Below are positions 10,483 through 20,343 of a stretch of 64,000 nucleotides of DNA, piece by piece. The position numbers were made by a program, and so were the translations under genes. The notes beneath the pieces were generated by a model that was not told where the DNA came from, did not search any database, and saw only the letters and a program-made list of their open reading frames with translations. Positions within the stretch are counted from its first letter, which is position 1. Every line of letters starts with the position of its first letter. The stretch spans positions 496,001 through 560,000 of the forward strand of contig JAADJZ010000003.1 of assembly GCA_011032825.1 (NCBI GenBank), given 5' to 3'. The stretch comes from Massariosphaeria phaeospora. Its lineage: Eukaryota; Ascomycota; Dothideomycetes; Pleosporales.

Positions 10483-10532
10483 GGTGTTCGGCGTGCATTG
10501 GCTGAATCCGTGCATTGGGTGCACGGACACGG
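10483..10532 (-). repeat. Right terminal inverted repeat, 50 bp
   Basis: This is the perfect reverse complement of 8423-8472, followed by the TA target duplicate. Confidence 0.95.
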
Positions 10533-10810
10533 TACCGGTACATCACCGCGCAGGTGGGCTGCGCCTCCTGCCCTCGGTGTTGAAGATACAGCCTGCCCCA
10601 ACAATCAGCTTGCCGCACTGCAGCTCTTGGAGGCCAGTCTTCTCACTTCTGATTTAGCGAATAGTTACTTTGCACTCGCAACAAACCCGATAGCTACGAT
10701 CTCTATGCCCTGTGCGAGCGAGCCGCCGTGCGCTATCGGTTCCCTCAGCCTGCTTCGAGGCTCCAAGACTCCCTTCTACCGCCCACGCACGCATACATAT
10801 ACACATCCCG

Positions 10811-13606
10811 ATGCGACTGCTATACACCGCAAGCGATGGGAAACTCAGATGGACAAAGGACATTGTTCGTAACGAGGATATACCTCCCTATGCGATCCTC
10901 TCGCACACTTGGGGGGAGCAGGAGGTGGTCTTCGATGATTTGAAAGATATAGAAAACGTAGAAGACATCGACGCACAAAGCAAGGAGGGATATCAGAAGA
11001 TTCGCTTCTGCGCGCAACAGGCTGAGCGGGACGGTCTGAACCACTTCTGGGTTGACACCTGCTGCATCGACAAGGCAAACAACACAGAACTGTCAAAATC
11101 GATCAACTCCATGTTCCGATGGTACCAGAGCGCCAAAAGATGTTATGTCTTCCTTTCAGACGTCGAGAACGACACTTTAGAAGGTAATGGCGAGTCGGTG
11201 TTCAGGCAGAGCAGGTGGTTCAACCGAGGCTGGACCCTCCAGGAACTTCTTGCTCCCCACTACGTCGAGTTCTTCTCTAAAGACGGAGCGCGGCTGGGCG
11301 ATAAAGATTCGCTCAAGCACCTCATACACGAGGTTACAGGAATTCCTATCGAAGCTCTGTTAGGAAGCGACTTGTCCGAGTTTGACGTTGCTCAGCGTTT
11401 CTCTTGGGCGGCGAATCGGCAGACGACAGAGGAAGAAGATGGAGCGTATTGTCTGTTCGGCATATTCGGCGTCCACCTACCACTAATCTATGGCGAAGGC
11501 AAAGAGAACGCACTCGACCGACTGAGAAGTGCGGCTATTCTAAAACATAAGGGCCGTAGCCATGACCAAGAAGAGAGGCTTGGCAAGATTTGCAGCTGGC
11601 TTTCAACGCCTGACCCGTCCACAAACTACCACAAAGCGCACAAACAGCGCCAGGCTGACACTGGGCTCTGGCTGCTAGAAAGCGCAAAGTTCGCAGAATG
11701 GAAGGAGAGTGCAGCATCGCGACTGTGGCTGTATGGGATTCCAAGATGTGGCAAGACTATCCTGAGCTCTACTATCGTCGAGCATCTGCTGCAACACTGC
11801 CACGATGATACTAGCATGGTGACAGCGTATTTCTACTTCGACTTTAACGATACACAGAAACAGGATCCAGAGCTAATGCTTCGCTCGTTGCTCTGCCAGC
11901 TCGTGCAGCGTTTATTCACAGTACCTAAGGGCGTTGACGCGTTGTACTCGTCTTGCGAAAACGGACGACGAGAACCGTCACTGCATGCGGTTCTTGAAGT
12001 GACACGGCAAGCAGCGCAGGAGTTCATGCAGGTCTACCTCGTTCTCGATGCTCTCGACGAATGCGCGCAGCGGTCGGAACTAATAGACGTGCTTAAGACA
12101 GTAGCTGGGTGGCAGCTTAACAACGTGCACCTGCTTATAACCAGCCGGAAAGAGCGGGACATCGAGACGTCCTTGGAGAGTTATATTAAGGAAGAAGATA
12201 CTCTCTGTCTTCAAAGGGACGTAGTAGACAAAGATATACAGCGATACGTTCAACGAAGGCTATCTAAAGATACGACTTTGACAAAATGGAACAAGGACGC
12301 TGCTGTTAGGCAAGAGATTGAGACTGTACTAATGCGCGGAGCCTGTGGGATGTACGTGCGTTCACCCAGTTCTCTGCAGAGCTAAAGCTGACGATAGTAT
12401 AGGTTCCAATGGGCTGTTTGTCAGCTAGACACATTAGCAAAGTGTTGCAATCAAGCGATGCTGCGCAAATCTCTTGCTACTCTGCCGCGGACGTTAGACC
12501 AGACATACGACCGCATTCTCTCCGCGATAAGCGAGGAATATTCTGAGTATGCGATGCGCATTCTGCAGTGGCTGGCGTTCTCTGCCAGGCCGCTGTCCGT
12601 TGAAGAGATTGCCGAAGTCGTCGCTATCGACGTGGCGCGCGACCTAGCGTTCGACCGTGATGAAGTGCTAGAAGACCCGCTAGAAGCGCTGAACATCTGC
12701 TCAAGTCTGGTCACTATTACAACGAACAAAGCGGACGGAAAATTAAGGCCTAGCCAACAGATAATTGCTCTAGCACACTACTCAGTGCAAGAGTATCTTG
12801 TTTCGGACAGGATTAAGCAAGGGTTAGCAAAGCAGTACAGCATGCAAGAGACTAAATGTCACAACGCGATAGTAAAAGGCTCTTTAAAGTACCTAATCCA
12901 GTTAGAGCAACCACTATCAAAGGGAGTTCTAGACGGGTCTGCGCTCGCAAGGTACACAGCCAAGTTCTGGTGCAGCCATCTTCGAAAGACAGGAGACGAG
13001 ATAGGACAAGCTAGTCAGCTAACGATGGATTTAATGGCTAGGGAAGAGCCGGCATATCTCAGCTGGATCCAGTTGCATGATCCAGACCGCCCGTGGGAGG
13101 AGCTAAACTTGGAGAAAAGTCTCGATAGCATACCTATGCCGCTTTACTACGCAGCATTGTTAGGCTTTAGTACAGTTACAAGACTGCTGCTCGACGCGGG
13201 CGCTGAGGTCAAAGCGCAAGGTGGACGCTACGGCAACGCACTACAGGCAGCTTCAGAGGGAGGCCACGAGCAGGTAGTCAAGACGCTGCTCGACAAGGGC
13301 GCCGATGTCAATGCGCAGGGTGGATTCTACGGCAACGCACTCCAGGCGGCTTCAGCTAGAGGCTACGAGCTGGTAGTTAAGACGCTGCTCGACAAGGGCG
13401 CTGAGGTCAACGCGCAGGGTGGAAGATACGGCAACGCACTGCAGGCAGCTTCACTTAGAGGCTACGAGCAGGTAGCTAAGACGCTGCTTGACAAGGGCGC
13501 TGAGGTTAACGCGCAGGGTGGATTCTACGGCAACGCACTCCAGGCGGCTTTAGCTAGAGGCCACAAGCAGGTAGTCAAGACGCTGCTTAATACAGGTGCT
13601 TATTAA
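10811..13606 (+). CDS. HET-NACHT-ankyrin NLR protein (heterokaryon-incompatibility type), 914 aa
   Basis: The model joins 10811-12351 and 12403-13606 (914 aa). The 51-nt intron (GTACGT to TATAG) joins the frame exactly within the conserved block GMFQWAVCQLDTLAKC. The HET domain spans about residues 27-220, with YAILSHTWG, FWVDTCCIDK, RGWTLQELLAP and YCLFGIFGV. The NACHT NTPase has Walker A GIPRCGKT at 309-316 and Walker B LVLDALDEC at about 411-419. The post-NACHT helical region runs to about 755. Residues 759-914 form ankyrin repeats encoded by near-identical 99-bp units. Fungal NLRs of this design recognise non-self and trigger cell death through HET. The promoter region abuts the pogo element. 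The last repeat is cut off at NTGAY, so the array may have shortened. Confidence 0.93.
13187..13606 (+). repeat. 99-bp tandem repeat encoding 33-aa ankyrin units
   Basis: The CTGCT of each LLD codon block recurs at 13187, 13286, 13385, 13484 and 13583, exactly 99 bp apart. That makes four full units plus a truncated fifth. Units share blocks such as AQGG(R/F)YGNALQAA, and differences cluster at a few codons. Such internal identity is known for rapidly evolving repeats of fungal NLRs. Confidence 0.92.
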
Positions 13607-14516
13607 CATTAGGAAGGCAATATTGTTGTCGCAGTGTAGAATGCAGTGAAAACAAAAGTATTGTGTATTGTTCTGTTGTGTTCGTGCTGCCCTCTCAAAG
13701 GGCCAGCAGCAGGGTCTATTTACATAACGTATCTGTAATCCAGCTGAGGTAAGAGGTACTCGATAAGTAAGGAAGTAGCACTAGAACACTATCACGTGAT
13801 CTGCTTCTCCTCATAACCGCAACAATTGTTCTAGGGTCCGAATAGCATTGATTAGGCTCTAACTTAAGCAAGCATTTTAAGGCGCATAGTAAGCATCTTC
13901 TAGTCAGCGCACAGAAGGACACGGGGTACGGTCCTTTGCATACAGCGGAAGATGCTCCTAGAAAGCTGTTAGCATGCGCCACATCTATTTCCAGGCCAAT
14001 ATAGAATAGGCATAGCGCTTTATTCATTACAGTAGATTACTAAGTAGCTAATAGATGCGCTAATGCAGCCTAAACTTAGTTGGCAGGTCCCGTTAGCTTG
14101 GGTCTCGCTGCAGGGTTCTCCTCCCCCGCTCTTCGAGGCTTCCGGCGAGCTTACTCCTACGTTTAAGTGATCTTCAAAGTCTAGGAATATAGTCTTCGTT
14201 AACCGCTCTTCTACCTAAGGCCTCTGATGTTTAGAGAAACTGTCGAAATCGCGAGTAGACAGGGGGTTATCGCTGGAGGGTCGTCCGACAGCGTCGACGA
14301 AACGATAGACAACACGGCCAGCGCTTTAGAGATCCTCATCGGAGCCTATTAGTCTGAAGAATAATTAGTCTATCAATACCCTGTGTGAATGACAGCTCTA
14401 TAAATTCTCGCAATAGAGGCGCCGAAGGCCCGAACCGCCAACCTGTCTCGGGACATAGTATGTCTCTTTACTTAGGGACGCACCTTAACCCCGGTTAGCA
14501 TTTTCCTCCCCAAGCT
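13607..14516. other. Intergenic, about 900 bp, likely old transposon relic
   Basis: There is no supported gene. The stretch is AT-richer than its surroundings and carries the right-hand copy of the inverted repeat (core 13950-13991). It resembles degraded repeat DNA, but I cannot name the family. Confidence 0.45.
13950..13991 (+). repeat. Right copy of a diverged inverted repeat
   Basis: This is the partner of 8156-8197: 36 of 42 bases match in opposite orientation, and all mismatches are transitions. It lies about 340 bp after the NLR stop codon. Confidence 0.75.
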
Positions 14517-15067
14517 ATGAGCAATCCCACCTCAAGCCTCTACAGACCCACCACAATGTCTCAACCCTACTACCCACATACCAACATCGGCACCCTCAGG
14601 CGCGAACCCCGTATGATCTTCAGACCAAATCCCGAGCAGCCAGCCCCTGCACCTCCTCCAACACCTGCACTCCCTCCAGCGCCGGTTCGTCCATCGCGTC
14701 CGCCGGTACCGACGCAGCGAACAGGCCGTTCGTTCGCGGAGCGGGCCGGCGTGCGAAGGCAGAGCCGGTCTCCGAATCGGAAGTGAGACTTCGAGGGACG
14801 AGGGAGGCAGAGCGGATGGCGAATAGCAGTCGTGCTCAAGAGAGCTTCGATGAGGACTCCTCCGACGATGACTCCTCCGACGATGACTTCTCCGACGATG
14901 AGCCCTCCGACGACGAGCCAGAGTGTATTTATACGCGTAGTGTACTCGTCCTGCGGGACATGCGAGGCCGTCAAATCCGCATCGATGTGACCGAGCACTT
15001 TGACTCTGGCGTTCCGCTTTCGCGCTCCGGCGGCCAGTGGAGTATCAAAAACCTCCCCGCTGAATAG
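14517..15067 (+). CDS. Small proline-rich/acidic protein, 167 aa, two exons
   Basis: The proposed model joins 14517-14782 and 14830-15067. The 47-nt intron (GTGAGA to GCAG) links two open frames in register, but it has no clear branch site. The first half is proline-rich (PAPAPPPTPALPPAP) and ends in a basic Arg/Ser stretch. The second half has an acidic repeat (DEDSSDDDSSDDDFSDDE) and a short folded-looking end (TRSVLVLRDMRGRQIRIDV). Without the intron, the first frame gives an 89-aa protein stopping at 14786. Function is unknown. The charge pattern suggests a nuclear or nucleic-acid-associated protein, which is inference only. Confidence 0.45.
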
Positions 15068-15477
15068 AACTGAACTTAGCTGAACACTGGGCCAAAAGCC
15101 GTTGTAATCCATTCTTATCCGTCAGGTAGATAACATGCCGGCGGGTGCAAACGGAGTCTCGAGGTCGGCACCTGCCCTGGCTGTGCAGTGAAAGGTGGGC
15201 GTGCCTTCCTTATCTACTCCCATAGAGCAAACAACCATCTTTTCACCCGGTTCCGAGTGCTTATCTCCAGCGTTTTCCGAAATTGTACCTTTCACCGTAC
15301 TGCACCTATCGTACCCACTCGATAGTTTTCTTTTCTCCTGCTGCTGCCATTCCATTTCTTCTCTTCAGCGCCACAACACCCACCTTCTTCACAACGCACC
15401 ACCAACGCCGCAAACCATCTTCCTATAAAGCCCGCTCCCACCTTCGCAATCCGCAGAAGCAATCCAACCACTCCACA
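15068..15477. other. Intergenic/leader, 410 bp
   Basis: Nothing recognisable was seen except CT-rich leader sequence ending in CTCCACAATGG at the next start codon. Confidence 0.4.
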
Positions 15478-16149
15478 ATGGCCGCCAACCCCAATTCCTC
15501 CTCCATCTCCGACTCGCCCGCCCACGATGGCAAGTGGTCTTGCTGCCACTGCGGCACGCAACACCCCCTCTTCACGCAGCAAGGCGCGCACCCGCTCGGC
15601 GCCCTCTCCTGCAGCTGCCCGCACAAGCCGTGTGGCGAGTGCACGCTCGCGGGATCCGTCAAGCAGTTCCTGTCGATCAGCGCTGAGCCGGCGCTCGTGC
15701 AGGCCCCAGTCCCGGGCGACGACATCGCGTTCGGCGCCGTGTGCGCAGCCTGCGGGCTCTCGTGGCGCGTGCAAGAAGTCGGCAGCAAGCGGGTGAAGAA
15801 GAAAGCGAGCCACCAGCACCTTCTCGCTCGGAAAATGGGCTCGATGCGCCGGACGAAGAGCGTGGCGGCGCTGCGGCAGACAGCGGCGTTGGCGCCGATT
15901 CCTGAGATCCGCGTCGTGCAGGCGGAGGATGTGAGGGTGCGGTTCTGTGGGATTCGGTGCTCGTGTGGCGGCGTGACGGATCTGAACAGCTTGTGCTTCA
16001 AGATGGAAGGGGAGGGGGAGGGGCGGCTTCAGGGCGGTAAGCAGTGGTCGACGACGGCGGAGTTCAAGGCCAAGGGGCATGGCGGCCCGGTCCTTCTTCT
16101 TCTTGGGGGGAAGCATCCTAATCCGCTGGCGAGCAATCCGGTGGTTTGA
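15478..16149 (+). CDS. Cysteine-rich putative zinc-binding protein, 223 aa
   Basis: This is a single exon with start context CCACAATGG. Three cysteine groups can be seen: WSCCHCG followed by CSCPHKPCGEC near residues 20-60, VCAACG near 95, and FCGIRCSCGG plus a later Cys near 160-175. This spacing resembles the paired zinc-ribbon or knuckle proteins common in filamentous fungi, where a tryptophan precedes the first Cys pair. A basic segment (KRVKKKASHQHLLARK) lies in the middle. It has no signal peptide or membrane segment. The likely role is a zinc-stabilised nucleic-acid or protein binder; no specific function is claimed. The tail from about residue 205 looks poorly structured. Confidence 0.65.
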   Translation: MAANPNSSSISDSPAHDGKWSCCHCGTQHPLFTQQGAHPLGALSCSCPHKPCGECTLAGSVKQFLSISAEPALVQAPVPGDDIAFGAVCAACGLSWRVQEVGSKRVKKKASHQHLLARKMGSMRRTKSVAALRQTAALAPIPEIRVVQAEDVRVRFCGIRCSCGGVTDLNSLCFKMEGEGEGRLQGGKQWSTTAEFKAKGHGGPVLLLLGGKHPNPLASNPVV

Positions 16150-16870
16150 GAGGGGGTGGCGTGTCTGTGTGCGATGATCTGATCCAATGCCATGTACGGT
16201 GTTCGGCGTCTGTGTGCGATGTAATATGGCCTACTCTTCTCTGTAGCGTGCCCGAATGAAAAGTACCTATTGTCTAGATGTCAGCATGTGTCTTCTAGCA
16301 TCCAGTGTTTATGTACCTACCTTACATCTGCCATTGACCTTACGTTTCCACTCCTTCTGACCACGCCTGATATCCATAACCTATCATAAGATTGCCATGC
16401 TGACAGGAAAACTAAAGCCATAACAAGAAACGACAGTACTATCCTACCACTATGACTAGAACTCCAAAGCAGCCATGCGTACAGACAGTCCGGCTGTCCT
16501 TGCCCTATAGCTAACTCTTACAGGCCGGTGGTGCTACACTCGAAACACTCCGACGAAGAAGTATAAATAACAAAGTTACCTACCCATTGGCACCTGTATT
16601 TAAAGCTAGTATATATAGTTGCTGTTTTGATACTGATACTACAACTGTAACGCGCATCAAAGCCTCATGCCCAAGTAGCTTTGATGCAACTAATCCATAG
16701 TGCAGTATTCGTGGACCTACCGGTGCGAACAAGTCTTATTGTGCACCAGAGTCTGCATTTCGCATCGCATATGCGATCTACCATCTCAACAGAACCCTAA
16801 AACCCCCAGCATCCAACCACGCAAGCCCGACGAACATAGCACCCATAATATAGGTCTTTTCACTCGGCCT
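16150..16870. other. Convergent intergenic region, 720 bp
   Basis: This lies between the 3' ends of the zinc protein (plus) and the acyl-CoA synthetase (minus). Only 3' untranslated sequence is expected. The segment around 16560-16640 is AT-rich. Confidence 0.5.
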
Positions 16871-18651
16871 TTACAGCTTAGCCTTGGTCTTCTCCTCCTC
16901 CTGCGCCTTGACCTTCAACATCCTCCTCAGAATCTTACCACTCACGCTCTTTGGAATCTCTTCCACAAACCGCACGCCACCCCTCAGCTTCTTATGATTC
17001 GCGACCTTCTTGTTCAACCACTCGATGATTTCCCGCCCCTCTTTCTCGCCCTTTCCGAATCCTCCTGCTGGCACGATGTAGGCGCGGGGTACTTCGGTCG
17101 CTTGGCTTGCGTCGTATATGCCGATGACGGCGACGTCGTTGATGTTCGGGTGCGAGACGAGGAGGCCTTCGAGTTCGGCGGGCGGCACCTGGAAGCCTTT
17201 GTATTTGATAAGTTCTTTGACACGGTCGGTGATGAAGAAGTTGCCGTCTTTGTCTTGGTAGCCAACGTCGCCGGTCTTGAAGTAGCCGTCTGCGGTGAGG
17301 GCTTGTGCGGTTCCTTCGGGGTTGTTGAGATAGCCTTTGAAGACGTTTGGTCCTTTGATCCAGAGTTCTCCTACCTGTCCTACTGGTACCTCTTCCTCGT
17401 TCGCGGACATGTACTTTGCTGTTTGATAGGGTAGAAGGGTACCCACTGAACCTATGGTCGTGTTCCAATCGTCCCATGGTTGAGTATGCGTCGTAGGGCT
17501 TGTTTCCGATAGACCGTATCCTTGCTTCACCGGAATCTTGAGGCGGTCGTAGACTGCTTCCACCAGTTCTTTGGTCAATGGTGCGGCGCCAGAGTTCATC
17601 ATACGTAAGCTACTCAGATCGTACTTTGAGACTGCAGGGTGCTTTCCTAGCAGAAGCACGACTGGAGGCACGACATAGGCGAAGTCAACCCTGAGATCTT
17701 GGATAAACCTGCAAAAGTCTTCGAGGTCGAACTTTGGCATTACTACGAGCTGAATACCGGAGTAAATGCTCTGGTGTATCAGACAAGTGAGCCCTGCGTC
17801 TATGTTAGATTGATCGAAACTTGGCATCGAAGGACGAGGCAGAACGATCAACCGAGGGCACCATGCGGAAGCTGCAACATACCATAGATGTGGAAGAAAG
17901 GCAGAAAAGCGATTAGTTTGTCCCCAGCTTTTAGTCGTCCACCCTCGGCCGCCTTTATCATCATCGTATTCGCAACAATGTTTCGATGTGTGAGCATCAC
18001 CCCTTTTGGATGACCTGTCGTTCCCGAGGAGTAGACCAGGAAAGCGAGGTCGTCTTCCGGCTTCAGTTTCGTCCTCCGGTATCGCACCGTTCCATCTATA
18101 TTTCGGATACTCGTGAAGTGCTTCACGAGAAGATCTGGATCCCGCTCGTCGCCAATAAGGATAACGCGCTCTAACGGCATGCCGACCTTCTTGGCCGCCT
18201 CGTGTGCGTTCTTGATAAAGGCCCATTGCGTAACAAGAGCTTTCGCACCTGAGTCTTTGAGTTGAAACGCAAGTTCGTCCACGGTATATCCTGGATTCGC
18301 GGGGCTGAGAATACCACCAGCCCAGTGGCAGCCCCACGTGACAGCAGGTGTGTCAATGGAGTTCGGGGTGTATAGTGCGAGCACATCGCCTTTCTGCCAT
18401 TCCCACGCACCTTTCAGTCCCTTTCCAAACTCAATGGCAGTGCTCTTTACTTGGGCGTAGGTATATGAACGTTTGGTGTACGGGTCGAGATAGATTACTG
18501 TTCACCGGAGTCAATAGGCGCAGTCTGGTTGAGAGGGTTGTATGACGGTACCATGATCATCTGGATACGGCCGATCGTTCCGCTCAAATAGAAACGCCCA
18601 TAGATCGGTAGTCGGGATCGGAATACTGGGATACTTGGACTCAGAAGGCAT
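16871..18651 (-). CDS. 4-coumarate-CoA ligase-like acyl-CoA synthetase, peroxisomal, 545 aa
   Basis: Exons on the minus strand are 18651-18552, 18497-17883 and 17793-16871, with introns of 54 and 89 nt in register (545 aa). This is an ANL-superfamily enzyme that adenylates a carboxylic acid and transfers it to CoA. It carries the P-loop-like YSSGTTGHPKGVMLTHRN at about 187-204, GYGLSETSP, YFKTGDVGY and DRVKELIKYKGFQVPPAELE in the hinge. The catalytic lysine is Lys525 in SGKILRR. The last residues are Ala-Lys-Leu, a PTS1 peroxisomal signal. Substrate could be a 4-coumarate-like aromatic acid or a medium/long-chain fatty acid; sequence alone cannot decide. It is divergent from the acyl-CoA thioesterase at 19022 across a 370-bp shared promoter. 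Confidence 0.93.
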
Positions 18652-19021
18652 GGTCGAAGTATGTTGCGTCTAGACTGTGTGAAAGGTGGGGATTTAAACA
18701 AGTGAGAAAAAAGCGGAGAGCGAGGACTGCCTCAGCCATTAACAATCAGGTGGACTTGCGCGGCTCTATGAGCCACGGTCTGCCTAGGTAAGAAAAAGGA
18801 AGGCTGGCTGCGGAGTAACCAGCTGGGGGTGGGGTCGTATGGGGTAGCTAACTATGGCCGAGGCTCTTTCGGTCTTTGTGCTAGCGCGAGACGGCTCCCG
18901 AGGTCCCTTGCGAGGTCAACGGCCGTCCCGTCATCTTCTGACAGGCCAGCTACCCCATCATGTAGGTAGGAATCGCCCTGCACGAAAACGTCCACCAAAT
19001 CCCAGGCCAGCGCTGGCCACG
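18652..19021. promoter_or_regulatory. Bidirectional promoter with two CCGAGG sites
   Basis: This 370-bp gap separates the divergent acyl-CoA synthetase and thioesterase start codons. CCGAGG, the complement of the CCTCGG fatty-acid response element bound by FarA/FarB-type Zn2Cys6 factors in Aspergillus, occurs at 18858-18863 and 18898-18903. A perfect 11-bp inverted repeat (ATGGGGTAGCT) lies at 18839-18849 and 18948-18958, flanking both sites. Confidence 0.6.
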
Positions 19022-19971
19022 ATGCCATCGTGGGAGGAGGCGACCACGGTGCACAAACTCGATACGAAGACGTACTCGTGCACCCTGTACGACGACTGGT
19101 GCATTGGCAGTGGTAGGATCAGAACGCGCTTATATCTTGTGAAGGGTGACTAATAACTAAGAGCATAGTTCCAAATGGCGGCTACGTGACAGGATGCATA
19201 CTCCAGGTCGTCGCGACTCACTTCAGCACCGCGCTCGCGAAGCAGAACCAGCCCCACACGATCGCCCTGCACGCTGAGTTCCTTCGGCGAACACAAGCCG
19301 GACCCGCGCTCTTCAAGGTCGACAATGTGAAGCTTGGGAGGCAGACCTCGGTCGTGCATGTCCACATGTCTCAGGAAGGCCGCGAGGAAGTGGTAGCCTA
19401 TGTGACGAACTCGAACATGGACACTGAAGAGGGCGTCTCATTCGAGAGCGGTTACGAGCTGCGACCTCCTCCCCCCGCGGTTGACTTGGTGAAGCTGGAA
19501 GACGACATGGATCCCAACTGGAGAGTGCAAGACAAGATGCCGTTTTCCAAGTTCAGGAAGGCTTCTCAAAAAGTGAAGTGGCACTTTCCACGGAACGGAC
19601 AAGCTGCGATCGGGCTCGCCGACGAATGGCTGTGCTTTGCGGACGGCTCACAGTTCACGAACAGCAGCATCGGTTTCGTCGCCGACATGTTCCCCCAGAT
19701 CGTCGAGGCGTACCGGGACAAGAGCCAAGGGCCGTTCTGGTATCCAACGCTGCTGCTGAACATAGACATCAAGAAAGCATTACCAGCTCAGGGGGCCAAG
19801 TGGCTGGCCGTGCGGGTGCAGATGAAGAAGCTCAAAAATGGGAGAATGGATCTGGAAGTGCATGTCCATGATGCGGAAGGGGATTTGGTGGCCCTGAGCC
19901 ATCATGTTTCTTTAGTGCTGGACGCATCGCGAAATATAGCGGAGAGACGCAAACCAGAGACGATGATATAG
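19022..19971 (+). CDS. Acyl-CoA thioesterase (TesB/hotdog type), 297 aa
   Basis: The model joins 19022-19112 and 19169-19971. The 56-nt intron (GTAGGA to CATAG, with CTAATAAC upstream) joins the frame at the conserved VPNGGYV block. The N-terminal hotdog has YDDWCIGSVPNGGYVTG and the HALAEF-like HTIALHAEFLRRTQAG. The second has WYPTLLLNIDIKK and an LSHHVSLVLDASRN end, as in two-domain fungal acyl-CoA thioesterases. It should hydrolyse acyl-CoA to free acid plus CoA. No PTS1 is present (ends ETMI), unlike its divergent partner, so its compartment is unclear. The shared promoter suggests coordinated expression with the synthetase, giving opposed activation and release of an acyl group. Confidence 0.87.
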
Positions 19972-20343
19972 ATGATCGAATGGTTGCCACGCGTGTCTCT
20001 TCTTATAGATGGAGCCTTGACGCATTCAAGATGCGCCAGGCTTAACTAAGCCCAAATCGACGTACCAATTGGCGTCTAAAGTTTGAAGGCTCTGCACGGT
20101 GCATTTGTGGGCGCGAACTGCTGTTTTGTGCACTATCCAATTCTTCAACTTTTCGTCCCGAGTGTGTAGAGCGAACCTTTCGATCGCGGGCAGGGGCGGT
20201 TGCAGCGCCCGGGCCTAAGGCACGTCACGTGCGCGCCAGGCCAAGCGCGGTTAGGCGGCTTGGCGCGCACCACGCATAGCCGAGCCCAAATTATCGAACC
20301 TTCCGACTTCCAGCAACCGACAACTCGACAACCAACCGCCACC
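19972..20343 (+). promoter_or_regulatory. eL36 promoter region with E-box and GC palindrome
   Basis: A CACGTG hexamer at 20226-20231 overlaps the left arm of a GC-rich inverted repeat: GTGCGCGCC at 20229-20237 and GGCGCGCAC at 20262-20270. The site lies about 75-115 bp before the start codon. A factor-binding role is inferred from position and symmetry only. Confidence 0.45.

Larger units (their letters stand above)
8423..10532 (+). mobile_element. Complete pogo/Fot1-type DNA transposon (Tc1/mariner superfamily), 2110 bp
   Basis: The element is bounded by TA dinucleotides (8421-8422 and 10533-10534), the target duplication expected for this superfamily. It begins CCGTGTCCGTGCACCC and ends with the exact complement. 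Its 50-bp terminal repeats (8423-8472 and 10483-10532) match at every base, and it contains one uninterrupted transposase gene. Perfect ends and an open frame imply a recent insertion and possible activity. It lies 277 bp upstream of the NLR start codon. Confidence 0.93.
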
